64,000 nucleotides of DNA from Paracyclopina nana (taxonomy: Eukaryota > Arthropoda > Copepoda > Cyclopoida > Cyclopettidae): positions 62,001-126,000 of the forward strand of contig JAGUCH010000004.1 of the NCBI GenBank assembly GCA_019096065.1, in the 5' to 3' direction. How positions within the stretch are numbered: position 1 is the first letter of the stretch; each line of letters opens with the position of its first letter. Positions 42,501-59,771 of this stretch are shown here, piece by piece. The translations under genes and the position numbers were made by a program. The notes beneath the pieces are model-generated. The model was not told where the DNA came from, did not search any database, and saw only the letters and a program-made list of their open reading frames with translations.

Positions 42501-45280
42501 AACTTATTTGGAAATCATGAACATTTGGCGACTAAGCTGCATTTCTAAAGGTTGAAAACTTCATCATACCCGACCACAAGAATTCCCACCTCTTCACCAT
42601 GAGTTTGTCTCCATTCGTTGAATTTCCCTTCCCCGAGGACCTTGAGGAATTAGATGCTGATATGAATAAACAATCGAGCGACTCGGATGAAGATTTGAGC
42701 GAAATCGACAGCTCTAAAAGTGGCCAATTTAGAAGTTTCGGCATTTTTGATAAACCTCTCCAGTTGACGACCACATTGCCTAATGATGTTAAAGTGAGGA
42801 ACCTTTTGGCCGACTACAGATCCTCACGAACAAGGCCCCGCATTGTGGTGAAGCGACCAGCTAAAGAGGAAGTTTTGAAGCCAGCACCACGGTTTTATAA
42901 AGTGTTGGACAAGCAGGTGCCCATGTGTTTCAGCTCTTACCTCTCCAATCCAGAAGGGGGTGGATCACGATACTGCATAAAGCCCTGGGTGTCCATCATG
43001 AGTCTTTATAAAGCCGGGGATGTTCCCCTTGTAATTTTCCTCCACTCCTACTGCTTCGACAAAAACTACAGGTAACTTTACAACTTTCAATGATACTTTT
43101 TATGTCACCTTTCGCTTCATTTCACTTCGCTCTTAATGTTACGTCGTTAATTTTGATAGGTGTCGTTCTACTCAAGATTTATCGAATATGTCTGGGATTT
43201 CTCAAAATGCGGCTGGAGCAGCAGGAGCTGCTGGGTCGAAGGGGCCAACCTTTTGCCCCATTCCTATGAGCGATCATGGACGTCGATTTTGCTTGGGAGA
43301 CACCAGCATCACCATGATCATGCAGATTTTGAAAAGCCCCATCACAAAGTTGGGCGGCGAGGAGATCATGATGTGGAAGTTTTGCCCTTTGTGCCGGACC
43401 ATGACGGATTTGATGCCACTGAGCTCAAAAGCAGGGATGATGTCGTATGCCATGTTCCTATTGTTGCTTACTTTTGAGACCAAGATGGTGAGGAGGGACG
43501 TGATCAAGTGCAATCACTCGCTACACAACGAGCAGTACACCTGCTTTGGCAAGGGCAACATGATTGCATTTTTCCAGATGCAAAAGTTGCTCCCTCACGG
43601 CATCCGGATGCCGCCCAAGAAACTCAATTTACCCGACCACTTTCCCGTGGAAAAAGCCTTGCGTGAAGACATCAAGCAACTTTCTATACTCGGCTCCAAG
43701 GTGTTTGGCAAGCTTAATGAGAAGGTGGTCCAATTGGAAAACGAGTGCTTCTCCAGCCTCGTGAGATCAGTGATCCAAGAAATGCACCAAGAGCAAGAAA
43801 TGGACTGCTCCGCTTACAGAAAGCACTTGGACGAGATCATTGTCAGCCTTAATGATGAGTCAGACTTTCGTGATCTTGTCAAGGCTCGGTCTGATACCTT
43901 AATGTTGAAGATAGCTGTGATCAAGACCATTTTCAAGTGGCGTTCTCGATTCGCCCAGTTTTTCGAGCTTAAGCGCAAAGAGGACAAGAACCTGCTGAAG
44001 GCCAAAACGCGAGTAGCCTCTGGCGGCAATTTGCTCTCAAATGCTGATGATAATGTGTCAATCTCTTCAAGCATGGCGTCGGGTATCAGTGAGAAGAAGT
44101 CGGCTCCAATGTCTGGGCTGACTGAGGCGGATTTTGGCTCGCTTGAGAACCCTTTCAAGCATACAATCCATCCGAGCCTTTTCCTAAGACCAAACATCCT
44201 TGTGGATGAAGCCCAACCGTCCACAATAATTGCGTACGCTTTAGGCTCCAAAGAGCATTTGGAGTTCTTATCCAACCCAGTGGGCGAGAAGCGCCACTTG
44301 GATTGCCAATTCACTGATGACATCACTAGCAGCAAGTTTTTTGTGCGTGTCTACTTTGCCTCTGAGTTTGACCAATTCAGGCGGCAGATTTTTGAGCCTG
44401 GCTCTGCATTCTTAGAGGACTTTATGGCCTCCATGGCTGGCTGTGATTCTTGGGAGACTTCAGGAGGCAAGTCTGGAGCCACCTTCTATAAGACTTCAGA
44501 TGAGAGATTTTTGCTAAAGCAGGTGAACAAGCATGAGATGATCACCTTCCAGAACATGGCTCTTCGCTACTTTGAGTACATGTCCAAAAGCGAGGAGGAT
44601 CGCACTTTGATGGCCAAAATTGTTGGCCTTTTCACCGTGGGATACAAAACAGCGTTGGGTGGTCTAAAATTGAACGTGATTATCCTGGAAAACCTGTTTT
44701 TCAAGCACAAAATCGTGGAAAGCTACGATCTGAAGGGGTCCATGCGAAACAGACTTGTGGACCCCGAGGGCAACAAGGGCAAAGATTTGGTACTCATGGA
44801 TGAGAACCTGTTAAGGATGGCATGTGAGAAGCCCTTTTATGTGCGGCAAAAAACGAAAAAAGCATTAATGGAAGCAGTGGCACGAGACTCTCTCTTCCTC
44901 AGTGATATCAAAGTTATGGATTACTCCTTATTGGTGGGCAAGGATGAGATCACACATGAACTCGTCGTAGGCATCATTGACTACCTTCGGCCTTTCTCTA
45001 TCGACAAAATGATCGAATCGCAAATGAAGAAAACCTCAGGATACTTTCAGGTATGACTCATTGTATTACTACAACTTATTTAGCAAATCTGATGTCCACC
45101 ATTGAATTTTCCAATATCTTATTGCAGGGCACAGCGGAAGATCCTACTGTGATATCTCCAATGGCGTACCAAGCACGATTTATGCTGGCAATGGATAACT
45201 ACTTTGTCTTGTTGCCAGACATCTGGTACGACCCCAGTACTGCGAAGGACAAGCAGACACCATCAACTGAAAGATTCTAA
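39510..45280 (+). CDS. PIKFYVE: PIKfyve / Fab1 phosphatidylinositol 3-phosphate 5-kinase
   Basis: Makes PI(3,5)P2 on endosomes. Exons 39510-39864, 39916-40181, 40236-41096, 41932-42492, 42551-43071, 43160-45050 and 45128-45280; phases agree, about 1535 residues, shorter than the roughly 1800-2100 of fly and human. The FYVE finger is at residues 50-105 (CYECASKFTTFRRKHHCRIC). A DEP domain starts near 207 (FYPDSFLGEQLIVWLYEY). The chaperonin (TCP-1)-like region spans about 430-680, with NLLLVQDAISYHRTDK and NPDLILVGQNVCRLAQDILS. The lipid kinase domain near 1250-1535 has SGATFYKTSDERFLLKQVNK, ESYDLKGSMRNR and KVMDYSLLVG. Intron 1 (51 bp) is in frame and stop-free. Intron 3 holds nested hairpins. 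Confidence 0.95.
41356..41516. repeat. Nested hairpins around GGTCGACTGGATA in PIKfyve intron 3
   Basis: Arm 41356-41393 pairs with 41434-41478 (GTCGACTGGATATTATAAGA against its near-complement), loop about 40 bases. Directly after, 41477-41516 is a second palindrome, TAGGTCGACTGGATA and complement around ATATAATA. Both start with the same GGTATGCCTAGG/GGCATACCTAGG word. Confidence 0.8.
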
Positions 45281-45570
45281 ATTATTTTTATACATAATTG
45301 AGATGTTGATGAATAAATCTAAAATTATGTTGTTCAATCAAACTTGGCAGATAAATATCGGTAAGAACGTAGTAGCAATCATTCATAGTTTTTTATCATG
45401 ATCAAATCTTCCAGAATCCTCCCTCAGAAATGCATAAAAAGGGCTTGACGTCTGAACTTGTTGACTTAGCAGGGGAAAATTTTCCGATTCCCATGAAAAA
45501 CGTCAAGAGTACAACATGGAAAAATACGCATTATGTTGTTGTTGACAAGGTTTATCATAGTTTTTAGTTG

Positions 45571-45577
45571 TATATAA
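45571..45577 (+). promoter_or_regulatory. TATA box of the Cys-rich protein gene
   Basis: TATATAA 48 bases before the ATG at 45619, leaving room for a start site near 45600 and a very short leader. Confidence 0.55.
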
Positions 45578-45618
45578 ACTGCATCTCTTCGGGCACTTAT
45601 CAATCAACGCAAGCAATC

Positions 45619-46316
45619 ATGACTGCAATCAAAGCTTTGATTTTGACCTTGGCTGTTGCCACCGCTTCAGTTCAATCCAGTACTATACTTTGTTCCCAAA
45701 TTACTACAAAATATAATAACTTAACCCTTTAGGTGCGGTTGTCCAACCCAAAACTTGCCACACTGAGGATTACATCAAGTGTGCAGCCTACATCACTCTG
45801 TGCGCTTTCCAATGCTCATCCTCTCCTGACTACTTCACCTGCATGGTTGAATGCGTCATTGCCGAGCACCATGAAGAGTGCATTGATTGCATCAGCAAGG
45901 AGGCTCAGATCATGGAGGAACTGAAAGCCTCTTCCAGCCTCAAGGATGATGGCTGTGGACCTGGATTTTGCGACTGCAATGGATGCCACACTTGCCAGTC
46001 TTGCAAATTGGCCCAAGAAGCTCTTGTCCCTCAACGCAGCGTAGTTGCTAAAAATGACGGATGCGGTGATGGATTTTGCGATTGCAATGGTTGCCACACT
46101 TGCCAGTCTTGCAAAATGGCCCAGGAACTCCTAGTTCCCAAGCCAAAGTCGCTCGACACAAAAACTTGCCATACTGAGGATTACATCAAGTGCGCAGCCT
46201 ACATCACTCTGTGCGCTTTCCAATGCTCTTCCTCCCCTGACTACTTCACCTGCATGGTTGAATGCATCATAGCTGAGCACCACGAGGAGTGCATCGATTG
46301 TATCAGTCGTCATTAA
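45619..46316 (+). CDS. Small secreted Cys-rich protein with A-B-B-A internal repeats
   Basis: Exons 45619-45679 and 45733-46316, about 214 residues. A signal peptide (MTAIKALILTLAVATASVQS) is followed by four modules. Module A (CHTEDYIKCAAYITLCAFQC...CIDCI) occurs at both ends; module B (DGCGxGFCDCNGCHTCQSCK) occurs twice between them. The two A copies (about 45753-45895 and 46165-46310) are almost identical in DNA, so the duplication is recent or is kept alike by gene conversion. Function unknown; extracellular and disulfide-rich by inference. Poly(A) signal at 46375-46380. Confidence 0.75.
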
Positions 46317-46374
46317 GAATCCTAACCAATACAGCACAGTTAAGCCATGGCAAAACCTCGTTCTATAATCTTCC

Positions 46375-46380
46375 AATAAA
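46375..46380 (+). terminator. Poly(A) signal of the Cys-rich gene
   Basis: AATAAA 59 bases after the stop. The converging RAD18 stop is only 34 bases further on. Confidence 0.65.
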
Positions 46381-46414
46381 GATATAATTCAATCATATTT
46401 AATTTGGGTTGCAC

Positions 46415-47932
46415 TTAGAGAACAGGACTTGCATTTCCTTTTCGTCTTGCGCGCAACTTTCGCGGCTGATTTTTAGATGGGTCATCATTGAGCATTTTGG
46501 GAGTTGAACAAATCACTTCATTGTCATGTATGATTATGTCTGGAGTTGCATTCAGCAAGTCAGTGTCCATTTCATCCTCACTGCAATTAGCATTGGACTC
46601 CATAGAATGACTACTTCGTTTGGCTTTGGATCTAGTCGAAGGTGGATTGTCCAGGCACCTGTCCACATGCTTCTGAATCAGGCTCTCAGGGATGGAATTA
46701 TTGCACACGGGGCAATTAGCTTTCTTGGATTCCAACAAGCTATTCTTGGCCCTTTTCACTGGGCTCGGGCCAATCAAGTCATCTTCATCTAACGTGGCTA
46801 TGTCAATTATGCCTGCTCTCCTTTTTTGAGGTGTGATTACCAGGCTGCTGATCTCTGAAGTTATGTCTGTCTTGGCACTATTTTTATTTATGATGCCAGA
46901 ACAAGAGGGCTGAGGATCTAGCTTTATGGTAGAAAATGGAAGCTCTTCATTTTTCGAGGCTTCAACAGATTTTGCTTGCTTGGTCTTCTTGGCTTTTTCG
47001 ATGAGCATTGCAAAATGACTCTTGTTTTTCTCCACATATTCCTTTTGTTTTGCCTCGATGATCACAGGATCAGTCTTCATGTCGAAATTTAGCAATGATG
47101 TGTTGTTTGAGTTCAGAGCTGACTTTGTGGAAGTTTTCAAGGACTTCTCCTCTTTGTGCACTTTCATGACCATTTCAAGTTTAGTCATGGGTCTCTCCAT
47201 GTCGCACTGCGAGTTCCACACTACAATGAAGTTTCTTAATCTGCCAACGAGAGCTGTACGATCTCCCTTGGTATCAAGGCCATGCTCTTTCAGCCTTTTT
47301 CTCAATTCTGTTTCTTTCAGAAGATGAAAGACTGGCTGAGACATGGGTTTAAGCCTCTTAGAAGCCTGCACAAAGAGTGGCTTTCTCTCACCATTTTGCT
47401 CTGCAAGGCACTTATCTAGATGCAAGTTGACATTCTTCTCCAAGATTTGAACATGGCAAACTGGACAAGGCACCTTTTTGCCAGCAGCCTCATTTTCTAT
47501 ATTGTCTATATTCTCAGAGGTTTCAGGAACTATTACAGTTGGCTTGGCAGGACTTTTCGGTTTCAATGCTGCTTTGTTGGTTGATTTCGGTTTTAAAGTA
47601 AAGCCTGGCCTTAATTCTTTCACCAACGACTCCAATTTGGGAAAAAGTCTAGTATAGACCTCCATGGAAGTGGCCAAGGCTCGATTTGGCCTCAGATCAG
47701 TTTCACGAACCTCTTGAAAACACGAAGGACACTGAGGCTTGTAGAGCAGGTACTTTCGAACACACAAAGAGCAGAAGTTGTGACTGCACCCTGTCATGAC
47801 TGGGCTTTTCATGGCTTCGTAACAAATTGAGCACTGACACGCCGATACCAGCTCCTTAAGCTCAGAAATTGACTGACCTAGCCTGAAAGAAACCTCAAGC
47901 AAAGGCTTCGTATCCTCTTCTCCATCAGACAT
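46415..47932 (-). CDS. RAD18: E3 ubiquitin ligase RAD18
   Basis: Monoubiquitinates PCNA with RAD6 in post-replication repair. Single exon, 505 residues, near the usual length. RING finger at residues 34-73 (CSICYE...CSHNFCSLCVRKYL...CPSC). A UBZ4 zinc finger follows near 155-175 (PCPVCHVQILEKNVNLHLDKC). SAP domain near 205-240 (LRKRLKEHGLDTKGDRTALVGRLRNF). A second UBZ4-like finger sits close to the C-terminus (NCPVCNNSIPESLIQKHVDRC), which the standard RAD18 layout does not have. The absence of introns is unusual among its neighbours and may point to an old retrocopy, but the frame is intact. Confidence 0.92.
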   Translation of the reverse strand: MSDGEEDTKPLLEVSFRLGQSISELKELVSACQCSICYEAMKSPVMTGCSHNFCSLCVRKYLLYKPQCPSCFQEVRETDLRPNRALATSMEVYTRLFPKLESLVKELRPGFTLKPKSTNKAALKPKSPAKPTVIVPETSENIDNIENEAAGKKVPCPVCHVQILEKNVNLHLDKCLAEQNGERKPLFVQASKRLKPMSQPVFHLLKETELRKRLKEHGLDTKGDRTALVGRLRNFIVVWNSQCDMERPMTKLEMVMKVHKEEKSLKTSTKSALNSNNTSLLNFDMKTDPVIIEAKQKEYVEKNKSHFAMLIEKAKKTKQAKSVEASKNEELPFSTIKLDPQPSCSGIINKNSAKTDITSEISSLVITPQKRRAGIIDIATLDEDDLIGPSPVKRAKNSLLESKKANCPVCNNSIPESLIQKHVDRCLDNPPSTRSKAKRSSHSMESNANCSEDEMDTDLLNATPDIIIHDNEVICSTPKMLNDDPSKNQPRKLRARRKGNASPVL

Positions 47933-48483
47933 TTCTACCCTCTCAGGAACTCTGCATGATGCACTATTTACAATATTTACGCAATTGGTATCGCATGTAA
48001 CTTCAAAAACTTTTCAAATGTTCCAATTTGACATTCTTTTCTCACTTTGTTTTGGATTCACTGAAATGTAACAATACTGTGCTGATGACGAGTCCATATA
48101 GGGTTTTTCGCTCATGAGTATTGGAATTTTACTACGAATGAGCGAAAAATCCTATATGGACGAGTCATCAGGACAGTATTGACATTTTTGTCAGCTTCGT
48201 GAGGGTTAAAAGTCCCAAAAGTACTGTTAAATGCTAAAAATTGATTAATTTACCAATTAAATTGGCCTTAAAAACGATAGCTCGTTTGCAGGTAAAACTT
48301 TGCGGTCAATAGCGCGCGCACGCACCTCCAGCAAGAGCTCAGTGCTTGTAGGGCTACTAGATATTAAAAGGAATTTTAGCCAGAATTTTTCGAAAAAATG
48401 CCAAAATGACGAATTTGGCTTGAAATTTTAAATAAGATGTCGCTTATAATTCTATACTTTTTTCCAAGATCAACAAAAGCTTG
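47933..48483. other. RAD18 upstream region
   Basis: 551 bp. It contains a 44-bp-arm hairpin (listed separately) and otherwise AT-rich DNA with a short CG-alternating run (GCGCGCACGC) near 48311. No gene seen. Confidence 0.4.
48072..48181. repeat. Hairpin with 44-bp arms upstream of RAD18
   Basis: Arms 48072-48115 and 48138-48181 are inverted with about four mismatches; the loop is 22 bases. Arm text runs from CAATACTG to TTTTTCGCTCAT. The size fits an miRNA precursor or a tiny foldback element. Confidence 0.75.
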
Positions 48484-49103
48484 GGGATATACTAAAATGC
48501 GCGACATGCGCGACTACTAAAATGCGCGACATGCGCGACAAACTACTAAAATGCGCGACATGCGCGACAAACTACTAAAATGCGCAACATGTGCTACTAC
48601 TAAAATGCCCGACATGCGCGACTACTAAATTATGGGAAAACCAAACGTACTTGGTTTATTAATCCATTATTAATGTGAGAATTATATGCAGTCTGTTTGG
48701 ACAGTGCTGTACAGACTCTACAATAACAGGCAAAAAAATGATAATTCTTTTTTTTTAAGTCTAACATTGTATTATTTTTTTCAAGTCTGACATTTTTTTC
48801 AAGTCTTACTTTTTTTCAATTTTAACAATTCTTTTTTTTGCATTTCTATCATTGCATTGCTTTATCTCCTCTCTGATGAAAAACTACGCCATAATTTTGG
48901 CTGCTACATTAGGTGAACAGTGCAGAGTGAGCTGCATCAATGTAATATTTATGAAAAAGCATGACAAATAATCAACAATAGTAATCAACTAAACATTTCT
49001 TTTGCATTTTAGTAACCTGTGGTGCTTGTCGCACATTTTAGTAGTTGCGCATGTCGCGCATTTTAGTAGTTTGTCGCGCATGTCGCGCATTTTAGTATAT
49101 CCC
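48484..49103. mobile_element. Inverted-repeat element with tandem subterminal ACTAAAATGCGCGACATGCG units
   Basis: Ends are GGGATATACTAAAATGCGCG and its complement. The left arm holds four or five tandem units of about 31 bp, the right arm two or three. The centre is AT-rich with no ORF. 620 bp in all. Confidence 0.75.
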
Positions 49104-49140
49104 TTTACAAACAATAAAAGTTATGCATATTAATTTTAAG

Positions 49141-49262
49141 ATTGAGGCGCAACTGTCAAAGACTCAAAAGAAATGATGAAGCAAGCTTGGCATGCTGGCT
49201 GTTATGATGAAGAATTGCTTGCTTCCAATGGTGGATTGTTCTCATTCGACAATGACAATTAG
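49141..49262 (+). pseudogene. Decayed copy of the WAVE terminal exon (copy a', near Sec23)
   Basis: Almost the same as 33004-33125, together with its flanks (acaataaaagttatgcat before it). Part of a duplicated block. Confidence 0.8.
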
Positions 49263-49368
49263 ATATTCTTCAATGAAACAATAAGAGCTTGTCATTGATC
49301 AAGCTTGTCACGACACTGATAGCTTGATCAAAATGCATACAATAAAAATTATTCATCATAGTTTAACG

Positions 49369-49539
49369 ATTGAGAGGCATCAGTCGAAGCTTCCAAGCAA
49401 GGCAGTCAACAGCTTCGAAGAGGTGATGAATTAAGCTCTCGACATGAGGAAAGCTTGGCATGCTGACTCTGAAGATGAAGAATCGCTTGCCTCCAATGGA
49501 GAAATGTTTGAGAACAACTCCTTCAACGATGATGATTAG
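49369..49539 (+). pseudogene. Copy of the WAVE terminal exon (copy b', near Sec23)
   Basis: Covers the full exon to GATGATTAG, but GAAGCAAG has become GAATTAAG, giving an early TAA. Its 3' side passes directly into the last exon of Sec23 (stop at 49575), and that same junction sequence is present after the intact WAVE gene at about 32905-32940. Confidence 0.85.
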
Positions 49540-49574
49540 ATATTGTTTAATGAAATAAAAAGATCGGTCATTGA

Positions 49575-56973
<7,399 letters not shown>

Positions 56974-57039
56974 TTATTAACTACTTCTTTTTACATGTTC
57001 AATAGGCGGAATATGGCCATGAAAAATAAAATGTGACGA

Positions 57040-57620
57040 ATAACGGGCGCTCTACAATGAAAAAAACGGGTGTTCTACAATGAAAAAAACCCGGGTTTTT
57101 TTTGTAATGAAAAGTAACGAGTTTTCGAGATTAAAAAATAACGAAGATAAAAAATAACGGTATTTCAGTAATGGAAAATAACGGGTTTTTATAATGAATT
57201 GTAAAAGAATCAAAATTAACGGTTTTTCAAGATAAGAAATAACGGTTTTCCAAGATAAAAAATAACGGTTTTCAGTGAAAGAACATAACGGGTTTTTTAT
57301 AATGAATTGTTAAAGAGTCAAAATTGACGGCTTTTCAAGACAAGAAATAACGGTTTTTCAAGTTAAGAAATAACGGTTTATCAAGATAAGAAATAACGGT
57401 TTGTCAAAAATGAGAAATAACGGTGAAAAGGAGTGGATATTGGACTAACAGGAATGAAAAATATTGGGAGTTTCAAGAATGAAAAATATTGGACTTTCAG
57501 CAACGGAAAATAACGGTTTTTCAAAAATGAAAAATAACGGACTTTCAAGAATGGAAAGTAAGAAGTTTTCAAGAATTGAAAATAACGGGTCTTCAAGAAT
57601 GAATAACAGGTTTTTTTGTC
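57040..57620. repeat. AT-rich tandem repeat upstream of Sec23 (aaaataacggtttttcaaga words)
   Basis: Irregular units of about 22-25 bp with AATAACGG as the constant core. The same core is thinly scattered until about 58000. Confidence 0.7.
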
Positions 57621-59771
57621 AAAATAATTTTTTCACTCCTTTTATAAGAAACGATTGAAATGGCTAAATCGTTTTAATGGCTTTAAAAAAACGTGTTTAT
57701 TGAAGAAAAATGGAATTTTAACAGTTTTCCAAAAAGTGAAATGTGTTAGATAGGTAAATGATGGTTTAATGAAGGATTTCAAATGTCTTAAAAGCCTCGC
57801 TCATGAGGAAATTAATGGTCTTAAGAAAGGTATCAGTAAATAAGGAAAAAAATAGTGGCCTTTTGTGTTAAAAAGAAGGCTTTAAATATTCTGGTAGTCA
57901 CGAAAAAAGTTTTTTTAACGGGTGGTTTTTAAGGAAAGTAACGGGTACTTTGCTTCATTATAGCAGAAAACGAAATAACAAGTTTCAAGAAGATAAATAA
58001 TGAATTTGCAAGGGCTTTTAAGTGTAAATAAGGGCTTTTTTGACTAAGAAAAATAATGGGATTCTTAAAATGTTTATTATTCAGTAGAAAGGCAAAAATT
58101 ATTCTTAACGGCTTACTTAGGGTAAGTAATGTTTCATATGAGAAATAATGGACAGAATTTGGATGAAAAGGAATGAAAAAACGGTAAAAAAAACCCGGTT
58201 TTTTCTGCTAACGAGAAAAAAGCAATGAGTTGTTACAGTCAAGGTAAAAACACGTTTTAGTGAGTAATTTATTACTTTAAGGGGTTTTAAAATATAACGA
58301 AAAAAGTTGCATTGGCTAAAAAACGGTTTTTTTAATGATGCAATATTGATAAATTCACCGGAAAAAAATGTCGATGTGGCGAGAAAAAAGGCCAAAATAA
58401 AGGCCAAAACATGCAACATTGGCCTTCAGACTCATAAATATCGGTATTTAGCTGAATTCGTGGCCAATTAAAAACATGCTTAATTTTCAACGTTAGTCAA
58501 TTAACAACGGGAAAAATGAATGCGGTTTTAGGACCAAGTTAAAGAATAAGGCTTAAACACAGTCAAGCTTACCTAGTTAAGGCGTAAAAACGGCCTCAAA
58601 AGACCCGATGATCGCAATCTTCTAAATTGTCAAGTTGAGAATTTTGAAGGCCGGAGAAGTTGTCAAGTTGGCAGATCGAACAAACGCTCAACTTCGCTGA
58701 AAACCTTGAAAATTCAAAAATACTCGACAAAAATCAAACATGGACCAACTTTTCAAATTTCTCAATTTTTATATATAATAATTAAGCATTGAATTCACAT
58801 AAATACTTTTTAAACAAGGTTCTATTTAAGGGAATGTGCCTATTTTTAGCCTGAGAAATAGTGGCGCGGTTTAGCCCCCAGATCATTTGACGAGAAAAAA
58901 ATTAGAGTCAATCTCATGAAAAAATCCATTTAAACAAGCAAAAATCCGTTAATTATTTCTTCTTTAATGTGACATACTTTTTTGAATGCTACTAGAAAAA
59001 GATCAATTATATTATAATTCAATATTTTTAAGAGTAAAAAATGAAATATTACGTTATTAACGGGATTTTTCGGCCTGAGAAAAGAGAGATCGTTTCACGG
59101 GTGAGCAAGTTCCACGTCACTTTTCCAATGATGTAAAACATTTTCGGCGGGAAATTCAAATTTCAAACAGATGTCAATTTCTTTGAAAATGCTTTCACTA
59201 CTACTCAAATTAATGGCAAAAATGATGTTTTTCATATTTTCCTGGATAAAAAACTTAAAAAAGCTGAACATTAAAGACAAAATAAGGTGTATTGTCCACG
59301 TTATGGATACCTGGGAGCGAGCACATTGCCATTTAATAAAATTAATTTGTCTTTTCAAATTAAAACTAATTTTTAGCATTTCAGTGTCAAAATATCGCCA
59401 ATAATTAAATGAAACCAAACAAAAAATCCAAGTTCCAAACAAAAAAACGAGTTTCAAAAAATACAATTTTTCTACTAAACTTGAGCTCAATTTTTTAAAA
59501 AATAATTAAAATAACTGGTTAAAAAAAATAATTTTTTTAATATTTTGGCAAATTAAACTGATCACTTTAAAGTTTGAAATTACATTGATCTGAATTAAAA
59601 ATCAAATCAATTGTGCATTGACAACAAAGAACAGAGAAAAAAAGATGTTAAGAGAGATTTTTGCAAAAATATGATAGATTCATAATTTATTAACTAATCC
59701 TTACATGACTGTACACAAAAAGTATGTAAGAGCATCATCACAGCCTTTTTTACACTGATCAGTCCAGTTTA
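57621..59771. other. Intergenic, AT-rich, no gene recognised
   Basis: About 2.1 kb with poly(A/T) runs and scattered taacgg words. No ORF with protein character on either strand. Confidence 0.4.
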
